A program made the translations under genes and the position numbers. Below the pieces are notes generated by a model that saw only the letters and a list, made by a program, of their open reading frames with translations, was not told the DNA's origin and ran no database searches. 64,000 nt of DNA from Clostridia bacterium (lineage in GTDB: Bacteria; Bacillota; Clostridia; TANB77; CAG-508): contig JAFRCC010000007.1 of NCBI GenBank assembly GCA_017404545.1, forward strand, positions 36,571-100,570. The letters are read 5' to 3'. Of this stretch, positions 19,931 to 29,300 are shown one piece after another. Numbering within the stretch: the stretch's first letter is position 1; each line of letters opens with the position of its first letter.

Positions 19931-21781
19931 TTATCTATCTCCAGCATCTGGATTTATCTTATCTTGAACTTCTTGTGTTTTTTGCTTCTCACTATTTATT
20001 CTAGCCTGTATATGAGATTCTAATTTCAATACAATATTATTCTTTTGTGCTGTATAGAAATCTGAGACAGCATCTCTTGCAGCACCTGCACCTCTTACTA
20101 CTGCATCTTTTGCAGCAACAGCTCCGTCTCTTACTGCTCCTGCGCCTCTTATTACAGCATCTCTTGCAGCTCCTGCACCTCTTACTACTGCATCTTTCGC
20201 AGCAACGGCTCCGTCTCTTACTGCTCCTGCGCCTCTTATTGCTGCATCTTTTGCAGCACCTGCACCTCTTACTACTGCATCCTTTGCAGCAACAGCTCCG
20301 TCTTTTACTGCTCCTGCACCTCTTACTACTGCATCCTTTGTAGCAACGGCACCGTCTCTTACTGCTTCAGCGCCTCTTATTGCTCCATCTCTTACATATA
20401 TAGCACCTCTTGCAACTGCTTCTTGTACAACTTTAGCTTCTTTAGCTGAAAACTCACCTAATTTTTGTGCCATATCCCCTGCTTGTTTTAGTACATTTTC
20501 AAGTGTATCTGCCACATTCTTTTCAGCTTTATGCTTTCCAATTCCAAGTTTTGCTCTTATACCTCCAATAAATAACATAAATTTATTTTGTTTTGCAGGT
20601 AATTGTTTTCCCTTTGAATATTGCAATGTATCTTTAGCCTTTTGGGTATAATCTTTTAGCCACTCCTTTAATTCTTTTCTTAGATCAGCTACTTTTTTTA
20701 TGTTTACCTTATCTGAGTTTATCTTTCCTTTGGTTTCTTCTATTCCATCAGTTAATGATTTATATACTTTTCCAGCATCAGTTTCAAGAAACATTTGCTC
20801 TTTTTCTTCTGTTTTCTTTATTTGAGCCTCTAGCTCTGCTCGCTTATATTCGTCTGTTGTTTTCTCTAGTTTAGCTTCTAGCTTTTCTTTTTCTCTAATC
20901 GTCTTTTCAAAATTTTTTATTATTGGAAGCTTTCTTAAATCATGCAAATCTCCTTTTTTCTTTGCAAGCTCTGCTCTATCCTCTAATAATTGTGTTTCAA
21001 AAGCTTGCTCATCTTCGTCTATCTGAGCTTCACGACCCTTATACTCTTTCTTTAATTCTGCGATTCTATCTTTGTACTGCCCCTGCAATTTTTTTGTTTT
21101 TTCACTTGTCTCCATATATAAAGCGCCACTCTCAGCTATATCGGCTTCAAATTCTTTAAATCTTTTTTGAGAAAGAGCTCTCTCTGCACGCCTTCTTTCT
21201 TCTTTAGCTTGATTTAATTCTTTCATTAATTGGGCTAGAGTTTTTGAGTTATCCGTTGATAAATCCTCTGGGGCTTTCTCTGGTCTTTCGTCTGCTGCAG
21301 TATTTTCACGATTTTCAGTTGTTTCTTCCCTTTCAATATTGTTTTTTGCCTTTGCTTTAAAAGCATTAGAAATTCCATATACATCGTCATATGATATAAT
21401 TTCACCTTGCTTGAATCTTTCCCAGTTATCCATAGTCTTCTTACTCATTTTCTCTACCATTTCAATTCCTTCAACTATGAATTGTCTTTTTTCTTTATAC
21501 TTTTTGTTTAACTGCTCTTTTGTTTCATCGCTCTGTCCAATCATAGCATCCTGAAAATCAAAATCTAATTCTTCAAGTAATTTCTGCGCCTCCTGTTTTG
21601 AGTCCTCACAATCCATAGGTATAAATGTTTCATAATCATTTATATCCTCCATACTAACAGATTTAACATCTTTCTCTATAGGTAACCAATATGCTCCATA
21701 GTATGCTATTGTACTCATTTCTTCTGCAATAGCTTCTCTATTATCTATATATTCTAAAATCTCTTCTATTGACCTTGCCAT
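19931..21781 (-). CDS. Coiled-coil protein with 18/11-residue amphipathic repeats
   Basis: 616 aa, not recognised. Residues about 170-400 are highly charged coiled coil. Residues about 460-575 are tandem helical repeats built from 18-residue units (AVRDGAVAAKDAVVRGAG and variants) and 11-residue units (AARDAVIRGAG). Eighteen and eleven residues equal five and three turns of an alpha helix, so the charged K/R/D residues keep one face, as in LEA proteins or apolipoproteins. No signal peptide is present. It shares a promoter with a 50-aa gene just upstream and ends at the hairpin 19836-19873. Membrane- or surface-coating helices are an inference. Confidence 0.7.
   Translation of the reverse strand: MARSIEEILEYIDNREAIAEEMSTIAYYGAYWLPIEKDVKSVSMEDINDYETFIPMDCEDSKQEAQKLLEELDFDFQDAMIGQSDETKEQLNKKYKEKRQFIVEGIEMVEKMSKKTMDNWERFKQGEIISYDDVYGISNAFKAKAKNNIEREETTENRENTAADERPEKAPEDLSTDNSKTLAQLMKELNQAKEERRRAERALSQKRFKEFEADIAESGALYMETSEKTKKLQGQYKDRIAELKKEYKGREAQIDEDEQAFETQLLEDRAELAKKKGDLHDLRKLPIIKNFEKTIREKEKLEAKLEKTTDEYKRAELEAQIKKTEEKEQMFLETDAGKVYKSLTDGIEETKGKINSDKVNIKKVADLRKELKEWLKDYTQKAKDTLQYSKGKQLPAKQNKFMLFIGGIRAKLGIGKHKAEKNVADTLENVLKQAGDMAQKLGEFSAKEAKVVQEAVARGAIYVRDGAIRGAEAVRDGAVATKDAVVRGAGAVKDGAVAAKDAVVRGAGAAKDAAIRGAGAVRDGAVAAKDAVVRGAGAARDAVIRGAGAVRDGAVAAKDAVVRGAGAARDAVSDFYTAQKNNIVLKLESHIQARINSEKQKTQEVQDKINPDAGDR
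20066..20400 (-). repeat. In-gene tandem repeat of 54-bp and 33-bp units
   Basis: Coding repeat inside the 616-aa gene. Four near-identical 18-codon units alternate with two 11-codon units, with synonymous differences between copies. It explains the repetitive GCAGCACCTGCACCTCTTAC-like sequence on the plus strand. Confidence 0.8.
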
Positions 21782-21808
21782 TTATCATCTCTCCTTTTTC
21801 TCTTGTAA

Positions 21809-21961
21809 TTACTTATCTAAAATAGAATTTATCTTTGCTTCTATTTCATCTTCTCTTTTCTTTAATTTTTTTACATATTCTTCAAGCTGATCGGCTGAAG
21901 TATTATCTAAATCTACAATAGCTCCGTCAATTACCATCTTACCTAATTTTTCTTCTTCCAT
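21809..21961 (-). CDS. Small helical protein, partner type (50 aa)
   Basis: Start ATG at 21961 with a perfect AGGAGG box and a near-consensus promoter. The product is MEEEKLGKMV... with a predicted amphipathic helix TSADQLEEYVKKLKKREDEIE. Function unknown. It resembles the other small proteins of this locus (30150-30305 and 32504-32683) in the pattern T/A-x3-L-x2-Y-x-(8-10)-hydrophobic. It directly precedes the 616-aa gene, 27 bp away. A chaperone or adaptor role is a guess from this layout. Confidence 0.65.
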   Translation of the reverse strand: MEEEKLGKMVIDGAIVDLDNTSADQLEEYVKKLKKREDEIEAKINSILDK

Positions 21962-21993
21962 AATTTCCTCCTATGTACAATTATCTTATTTTG

Positions 21994-22022
21994 ATTATAT
22001 AGTTAATCTGTATAATTTTCAA
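21994..22022 (-). promoter_or_regulatory. Promoter of the 50-aa / 616-aa gene pair
   Basis: TTGAAA, 17 bp, TATAAT on the minus strand, 33 bp upstream of the small gene. It makes this pair a transcription unit separate from the larger genes upstream. Confidence 0.75.
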
Positions 22023-22069
22023 TAAATTAATGTGTTGTTTGCATTACATTTTCATTACGTTTTTATTAC

Positions 22070-22103
22070 AAAAAGAGCTTGCAAAAATTTGCAAGCTCTT
22101 TTT
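22070..22103. terminator. Terminator closing the large-protein operon
   Basis: Perfect 16-bp stem (22070-22085 with 22088-22103) with A5/T5 ends, overlapping the stop codon of the 59-aa gene. The T-run on the minus strand fits termination of the 22103-32683 gene series. Confidence 0.85.
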
Positions 22104-22282
22104 TATCTATCTTCATCTACAAAATGTGTTGGGGGTAATGTTTGTTTTTTATTTTTACTTTTATCTTCTAACCCATGATCTTTTCTATATGTTTCTGGAT
22201 CATCAATCATTTTATTTAATTCTTCCATAATTTTATTTGCTTCATCTAAAATATCACTTTGTGTTGTTTTTTCTTTACTCAT
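22103..22282 (-). CDS. Small hypothetical protein (59 aa)
   Basis: Start ATG at 22282, one base after the stop of the 140-aa gene, with an AGGAGG box inside that gene's end (translational coupling). The sequence MSKEKTTQSDILDEANKIM... is helical and ends in a polar, acidic tail (HFVDEDR). Not recognised. It is the last gene before the terminator 22070-22103. Confidence 0.6.
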   Translation of the reverse strand: MSKEKTTQSDILDEANKIMEELNKMIDDPETYRKDHGLEDKSKNKKQTLPPTHFVDEDR

Positions 22283-22283
22283 A

Positions 22284-22706
22284 CTAATCCCTCCATAAAG
22301 ATTTTAAAAATCTCTTTATTTTTTTTAATATACCAAAAATTCTACTTTTCTTATCGATTACAGCAATTGCTGTAGATTCATCTTTATTATCTTCTCTTGT
22401 TGAATTGTAGTTTCTTCTATTAAATTCAATACCTTTATAACTATTTGTTTTGATACTTTTTTTATATAAAGTATCTAACTCGCTCCAGATTTTTTTTTCT
22501 TCATTAGTACATAAAAAGTCTGAATAAATTATAGATAAAATAGCTCTTGCTTCTTCCGACATATCAGAGTTTATTGGAACATATTTTGTGTCCATACTAT
22601 TTCCAATAATATTTATTATGTCCTCTGGAATCTTAGATTTCAATTCATCACTAAAATTATTAATTGCATAATACACTTCTGTGTATGCTTTTCCATAATT
22701 ATCCAT
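22284..22706 (-). CDS. Hypothetical protein (140 aa)
   Basis: Begins MDNYGKAYTEVYYAINNFSDELKSKIP. This helical N-terminal pattern is seen in many small clostridial hypothetical proteins that contain YSDFLCTNEEK-like motifs. The C-terminus is strongly basic (KKIKRFLKSLWRD). Coupled between the 1175-aa HD gene (11-bp gap) and the 59-aa gene. No function can be assigned. Confidence 0.6.
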   Translation of the reverse strand: MDNYGKAYTEVYYAINNFSDELKSKIPEDIINIIGNSMDTKYVPINSDMSEEARAILSIIYSDFLCTNEEKKIWSELDTLYKKSIKTNSYKGIEFNRRNYNSTREDNKDESTAIAVIDKKSRIFGILKKIKRFLKSLWRD

Positions 22707-22717
22707 ATTCCTACCTC

Positions 22718-25700
22718 TTAATCTCTGTCGTTTCTTGAGTTACTAAATTTATCTCTAATGTTGTTTATTATTTCTCTTACTTTAGCCCTAATTCTGCAGA
22801 ATAAGCTCATATCTTTTGGATTCTTAACAATACTTTTTACATCTTCTTTTGTCATCATCTTTGGATTTGAAGGATTAAATTTTAAATCCTTATCTAACAT
22901 GTATTGAGCTATTTCCTGTTTTACACTATTCCAATCTTTACTTATATGTAAATTTGGAACACTATAGCTATCTAAAACATCTGGTATATATAGTTTTCCA
23001 GATTTATTTTCGTAATGTCTATCGTTTATACTTCTTGCAAAATCTCTTAGTGCAATTGCTGCATCCGTTCTTAAATATCTTATATCTAAATTGTCTTTTA
23101 AATCTTTATAAAACATTACATTTTTATCTTCATAAAAGAATCTCGTCCTATCTAAAGCATCTGCATCTTTTAAATATATACACATAAGTTTACATCTTTC
23201 TAAATCCTCAGATTTAACATTTTCTTTTTTGCAAAGTCCCATGAACACATCTTCGTTGAATTTATTTTTATTTTCTTCATATACCTCATGATATTCAATT
23301 GCAACTTTTACAAGAGCTATTTGGCTATCTGTATATTTTCTTGTTCCATCAGAATTTAATTCTTTCTTCATGTAAAACTCTGCTGCTAAAGCACTTGGAT
23401 AAGCATGTGGAATTAAATCCTTGTCATGTCTTTTCCCTGGTCCCATTCCATTCCATACACCATCTCTACCAACATCATGATATTTAGCAGCTTGAATTAC
23501 TAAATCCATATCGCCAAGTATTTTACCATCATTTTGAGCAAGTAAGTATGAAAATAATACAACGTTATTTATATGTCTACGGCCATGCCAATCTGGCTCA
23601 CCTTTTGGAATATCATATTCTCTAAGCTGCTCTATTTCTTTAATAGCTTTTTTTACGGCTTCTCCACCTTTAATTGTAGTTCCTTGTATATTTTGATTTA
23701 GTAAATTTTGTATAACTACGCTCTCATTTTCATATGTTATTCCACTTATTTGTCTGGATGCATATTTATAATAATCATACCAGTCGTGACTTGTATCATA
23801 TTCATACCACCAAAATTGTTTTTCTAGCTTATCAACTTGTTCTTTAGAAACATCTTTCATCTTTTGCATACATAATTTGTATTTATCTGGATCTAAACTA
23901 TTAAATTTTGCTTCCATTTTTCCCAGTTTATCATCCATTACTTTATATGAAAACAACTTGTGATATAGCTCTTTGTGTACTAAATCACCATATTTTGAAC
24001 ATGGTGATCCATCATCAGCCACATTCCAACCTAATATTTCTTTTTGTATAGTTCCAGATCTTGCTCTATCAAAATCTACAACTATTTCTCTTATTAATTG
24101 TAAGAATCTATTCATCTTATTAGGATCATTCAAATCATCGTTCGTGTAGCTTAATAGCTCAACTTCTTTTTTATCCATTTCAACTCTTTCTTTAATTAGA
24201 ATATGAGTTCTATCAACAATGGTTTTCTTTAATCCCTTTTCTCTTGCATCATCTATTGTTTTTTTCCATTTAGGATCCGAAGAAAGTTCAGCCTCAATAA
24301 CTGATTGTCTGTGAATCATATCGTTCATTTTTCCCCAATCAACTACTCCTCCTAAAACTTCTGTCGTAAGAATTTCTTCATCACCTAACGTTCTGTTAAA
24401 ATAACTACTTAATGGTGGCTCAACAAAAGAAATTGTATAGGATGGCTGCATTTTAAATATACTATCGTCTTCATATCTATAGTTCTTTCTCTCTAATTCA
24501 TCTTCATTATGTCTTCTTATTGTGTCATCTAGCTGTGTTTCTGGCGTACAAAACTTAGATTTAAATACATCGTCCAATCTATAAGCTTCAAATTTTTTAG
24601 AAAAAGTCCATCCTCCTACATCATATGGTGCAGACTTTATAACAGCCCTTTCATCCATATTTGCAAAACCATAACATATTCCATTAATTGGAGGGTGCGA
24701 TAAATTCTTTGAACCTCCAAAACATGCACAAATTAAATGGTTTCTAATTTTCTTTGAATTCCAATCCATTAGAGGAGTTGATTCGTCACTATTAAATTTT
24801 GAATATGCCTCTAACGAGGAAAATTCAAAGAAACAGTCATCTGGCATTAAGTATGCCTCTTCTCCTCCCACAATAATTTTATCACTTTCTTTGGGCATAT
24901 ATAATTTTTTATTCTTCAACCTTGTAAAAAAAGTTCTAAAATTTGTATCTAATACAGATTTTGGAATGTTTATTTCTCCTATGCTATCAGATAATTCATA
25001 AATTTCTTTAAGTTTTTCTACATTACATTCCATTACTTTTTTAGAAAATTCTATATACAATTTTATTGTCGCATTCGATTTTTTTATAAGCTCAAATTCC
25101 TTTTGATATATTGAATTTGTTGGATTATAACCTTTTATATTAGTCAAATAATCATTAATCTCACTATCACTCCAATTAGTTGCAGCAATCGTCCTTTCAT
25201 AATCTTGGCCAAAATATGTATTTAATCTCTTGGCAGTTTTTAAATCTTGTCCGAATACTTTCTCAAAAATAAGTTGTCTCATCTTATCTGTATCAGATAG
25301 TTTAAAATATTCTTCATCTAAAGTTCTATTTATTATATCGCCTCTTTTAGCTCGTTGCATTTCAGAAAAACTTTTATATTTATATTTATTCTTCTCTGTC
25401 ATTATAGTTAGTATTTTCATAAACGAATTTGATGCATCTTGATTTGCTTTTAGAGATTTCATATATAAGCCAAAACCAATGTCATTATTTATAATATTTG
25501 AATACTCTTTTAAATTACTTAGCAAATCATCTACCAACGGAATCCAATCCATATTCATTTTGCTTAAATAGTCTATAGAATCACATAAAAAATTGAATTC
25601 TTTATTGCTTAATGATAAAATTTTCTCCTGTATTTGTGGATACATAGTAATAACTGTTATTTTTTCTCCAAGTCTCATATACTTATCTGTTAGTAATCTA

Positions 25701-26245
25701 AAATCGACAGTTTGTAATATTTCATCATTTACATTAAATAGTTCTTCTACTCTTCTTTTTATCTTACCTCGATCAGCACCATTTATTTTTTCTGCTTGCA
25801 TTATTCTATCTATTGCATGTTCATCGTATGTTGTTGTAGTTAGTCTTAATATTATATTTTCATATTTCTGATAATAGGGCATACTATGACTAAAAAAGTT
25901 TAAGGCTGCTTTATCTCCTCCGTATGCTCCAAGTATTGATCTTATATGGCTCTCAGATAAATTCTGGCTTGCTACTTTGCTTCTAAGCCAACTGTATTGA
26001 GGATCTGTGCTTATTTTTTTTCTCAACTTACTCGAAATTACAGAGCTATTAATTGCGTATACAAAAACATCCTTGTCAAATGCATAATTATTTTTGAAAA
26101 ACTCCATAATATTCTTTTCTTCCTTAAATGTTGCTAATATTTTCATCTTTTGAAAAGCCGACATGTTATTTATATTATCAAAATTTCTAAATTCCTCAAT
26201 TCTTTTTTCTTCATCTACTATAGAAATTAATTCTTGGAATGTCAT
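22718..26245 (-). CDS. Very large protein with C-terminal HD phosphohydrolase domain (1175 aa)
   Basis: The first about 870 residues are helical and not recognised. Residues about 882-1075 form an HD-type metal phosphohydrolase: WHGRRHINNV (H887/H891), AAKYHDVGRDG (H923-D924), HAYPSALAAEF (H947), AIEYHE (H986) and a final DADALDRTRF (D1027). The spacing and the HDVGRDG-then-basic insert resemble the phosphodiesterase-type HD domains of SidE-like proteins as well as general HD hydrolases. The substrate is unknown. No signal peptide or membrane segment is seen. It sits in the operon between the 1269-aa and 140-aa genes. Confidence 0.7.
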   Translation of the reverse strand: MTFQELISIVDEEKRIEEFRNFDNINNMSAFQKMKILATFKEEKNIMEFFKNNYAFDKDVFVYAINSSVISSKLRKKISTDPQYSWLRSKVASQNLSESHIRSILGAYGGDKAALNFFSHSMPYYQKYENIILRLTTTTYDEHAIDRIMQAEKINGADRGKIKRRVEELFNVNDEILQTVDFRLLTDKYMRLGEKITVITMYPQIQEKILSLSNKEFNFLCDSIDYLSKMNMDWIPLVDDLLSNLKEYSNIINNDIGFGLYMKSLKANQDASNSFMKILTIMTEKNKYKYKSFSEMQRAKRGDIINRTLDEEYFKLSDTDKMRQLIFEKVFGQDLKTAKRLNTYFGQDYERTIAATNWSDSEINDYLTNIKGYNPTNSIYQKEFELIKKSNATIKLYIEFSKKVMECNVEKLKEIYELSDSIGEINIPKSVLDTNFRTFFTRLKNKKLYMPKESDKIIVGGEEAYLMPDDCFFEFSSLEAYSKFNSDESTPLMDWNSKKIRNHLICACFGGSKNLSHPPINGICYGFANMDERAVIKSAPYDVGGWTFSKKFEAYRLDDVFKSKFCTPETQLDDTIRRHNEDELERKNYRYEDDSIFKMQPSYTISFVEPPLSSYFNRTLGDEEILTTEVLGGVVDWGKMNDMIHRQSVIEAELSSDPKWKKTIDDAREKGLKKTIVDRTHILIKERVEMDKKEVELLSYTNDDLNDPNKMNRFLQLIREIVVDFDRARSGTIQKEILGWNVADDGSPCSKYGDLVHKELYHKLFSYKVMDDKLGKMEAKFNSLDPDKYKLCMQKMKDVSKEQVDKLEKQFWWYEYDTSHDWYDYYKYASRQISGITYENESVVIQNLLNQNIQGTTIKGGEAVKKAIKEIEQLREYDIPKGEPDWHGRRHINNVVLFSYLLAQNDGKILGDMDLVIQAAKYHDVGRDGVWNGMGPGKRHDKDLIPHAYPSALAAEFYMKKELNSDGTRKYTDSQIALVKVAIEYHEVYEENKNKFNEDVFMGLCKKENVKSEDLERCKLMCIYLKDADALDRTRFFYEDKNVMFYKDLKDNLDIRYLRTDAAIALRDFARSINDRHYENKSGKLYIPDVLDSYSVPNLHISKDWNSVKQEIAQYMLDKDLKFNPSNPKMMTKEDVKSIVKNPKDMSLFCRIRAKVREIINNIRDKFSNSRNDRD

Positions 26246-26273
26246 TTTAAAACTCCTTTTTACGTGTATTTAA

Positions 26274-26305
26274 TAGAGCAGATTTCATATTCAAAATCTG
26301 CTCTA
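26274..26305. repeat. Hairpin between the 1269-aa and 1175-aa genes
   Basis: Twelve-base arms around TAGAGCAGATTT and its complement with a short AT loop. No T-run follows on the minus strand, so partial termination or mRNA processing is possible rather than a full stop. Confidence 0.5.
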
Positions 26306-26324
26306 TATTTTAGTTATCTATTTA

Positions 26325-29300
26325 TTATAATACAAAATCATCATCATCCCACACTTTTTGATCCGTGTGACCATCTGCTTTCTTGATTGGTCTACCTTGA
26401 CTATCCATTGAATTTAATGCTCTGTCTTTTCTACTATGATGATGTTCATATCTTTGATATGTTCTTGGATCTCCATCAGTTAATGTTGGAGACTTATACA
26501 TATCTGACCTTCCTTGGTCATTATTTATAGTTGCTCTACCATTACGATCTTTACCATGGTAATTTATTGTTGATTTTTGTGCTCTTCTATATCTAGGTGA
26601 TAAACCTTGGGTTAATACTTCTCCTAAACCAGACATTGCTCCAATAGCGTACACTTGTGGTATATCAAATGAATAATTTCCTCCAGAAATTACCTTGCCA
26701 GGAACTACTTGTGGAGGTATATCATATCCTTCAATTACCTTCTTAAAAGTATATGGTATTTTAGCAGGAATATCCTCCCAACCAACTATACCTCTCGTTG
26801 TAATTGTTTTAGTCCCTGTAACTTTTTTCATTAAATCCATTGCAACATCTGATGCACTCCAACCTTGAGCCATCGTTGCAGCACTTCCACGAGGAATCCC
26901 CCATGCAAACTGAGTAGCTTCATTAAATGCTTGAAGATTATTTGAATTTGATTCCATATATCTTAAAAATGCATCCTTAACCTCAGATGGCATATAATCT
27001 GTTAATGTTGATAATGATGCTCCCTCTGTAATACCAGATAAATCTTGGTATGTTTCAGAAAATTCATTTAATCCAGGGTGTTCATTAATATATTGCTTAA
27101 TTTGTGGTATACTTGTTGACCATTCAACGTGCTTACCATTTAAAGGATCTGTGAATGAAACATTAAATCCTTGTATTTGCGTTGCATCTGACGAAAAATG
27201 TACTGATGGGTGTGGCCCCTTATATTGACCTAGTCTTGCACACCAATACGCATCTCCTCCTCTTTGTAAATCACCAAAAGTTGCATTGTCATATGAAATA
27301 GGAACATCTTTTGTATATGTAACCTCTCGTTGTATATCTCCAATTTTAGGTCTATGTTGTATTATTGTTTTTTCTCCCTGAATATACTCTACGTGTCCAT
27401 CAACATGTTTTCCTGGTATTATAGTGTCTTGTTCAACTATATCTGGCTTTTTTAGTTTAGTTTGTATTGTCCATTTACTTAATATTCCTTTAAAGAATGG
27501 CATCGTTGCACACGCAGCAATTCTTAATGCAAAGTCCATTGCCTTTGTATTACCCCTTTGGATATTCTCTCTGCTCACCGCATTCGTCCAAATTGTATCA
27601 CCCACTGTGTCACTAAAGTCGTATCCATTTCTTATATTCATGTCAATTGGATCGTGCATTTGATCTGGATTATTTTGTACAAATCTGCCTGTTCTCTTTC
27701 TTCCATTTGTTACATATGATTTACTTTGGTCTGTAATTGGTCTTGCTGTTTTTCCTCCCATACCAAGAATAGCTCTTTGCATAGCTCTGTCAACAATCTT
27801 CTTTTTTTCAGCTGGATTGGCCTTAATTAAGTCTGGATTATTTTCGTAAATATCTTCATATAGTTCGGCTGACTTAGCTTTATTCTTATAAGCTATTTTT
27901 CTTGCCTCTTGATTCTTTTTGGCTGCAATTTGATCTTCCATTAATTTTACTCTAGCGCCTCTTATATACTTATCTTCAATTGATTCATCTATCAACTTAC
28001 ATCTATCTTGAACCAATTTATCATTTATTTTTATAAGATTGCCATTTTCATCTTTTACTTTCATATTGAAGAAACTCTTAAACCATGCACCAAATCTACT
28101 TGACCCATGTGATAAATAATATTCTTGTCTTGCTTCTTTTCTATGTATATAACCAACGTTATATGGAGTTGGCATACCATATGTACCAGAAATTTTACTT
28201 ACAACAGTGGTAACACCTGCTACACCTGCTCCTATAGCCACTTCTAAAGTTCTAAATGGTATAGAAACTATACCTCCAATATTTGCTAATGTTGTTCTTA
28301 TTGGGTGGATTTTTCCATCTGCCTTTACATCATATGGTGTCCATTTTAAGAAAGCTCCCAAAGCATCCTTAAATGTTAAATTCTTTTTGCTTTGGTTCGT
28401 TCTTGCCCTCATTGCAGAGCCTCCAGTTAAAGCAAGTGCTACAGTATCTTTCGCATCAAAATGTGAACTATTATAATTCTTTACATAGTCTTCATCTCTT
28501 TTGAATTGCATTGCAATTCTTGCTCTAGCCGCTTCCAAATCTTTCTGTGCTGCCTCCATCATATCAGGAGTAACTGCATTACCTGTATATGCTGTATATG
28601 ATCCATTATTATAGCTATTTATTAGTTCTTCAATCTGTTTTAACGACTCATCCTCGTATACTGATGTAATTAACTTTAATTGCTCTTCTGGATTGTCCTC
28701 GCCTTCTATCATTTTATTTATAAGAGCTGTTTTCTTATTTTTATTTTCCCATGACTCTAATTGCATAAATTCTAAATCATCATCTTTTTCAGGATAATCT
28801 TCAAGATATTCATATTCGTATGTATAGCTTTGTCCATTAACCATTTCTGTTATGGTTTGAGTTCTTCTATGCGCTTTAAATCTATTCCAGGCTTCTTTAT
28901 ACTCTTTTGCCTTTTTTCTATCACCACTAAATTTAGCTTGTGCGTCATCATGGCGTCTTGTTTTTTCATCATCAATTTTAGTTTTCGTGGTTGTATCAAA
29001 AGCATCTATATATGCTTGTCTATCATTTGGATCCTTTGCAAGTTGATCTTTTTCAAACTCCATAACCTTGATGTGATCTGTAAATATTTCAACTTCTTGA
29101 TTACAAACAATTATTTCGTTGCTTATTCTCTTTGATATTGCTGTAATATCCTGTATTAATTTTTCTAGTTGATCTCTTCCTGTTTCTGTTGTTAAATCTA
29201 TTGTTGACATATCTGGGGCCAATCTTATTATTTCCTCATTACTAATATCAACATCATTACCATCTGCATCTTTTATTACAATATGACCTTTCTTTGCATC

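Noticed and set aside
20047..20343. Leu/His-rich antisense frame over the repeat of the 616-aa gene
   Set aside because: It is the complement of the 18/11-residue repeat; low complexity, no start signals.
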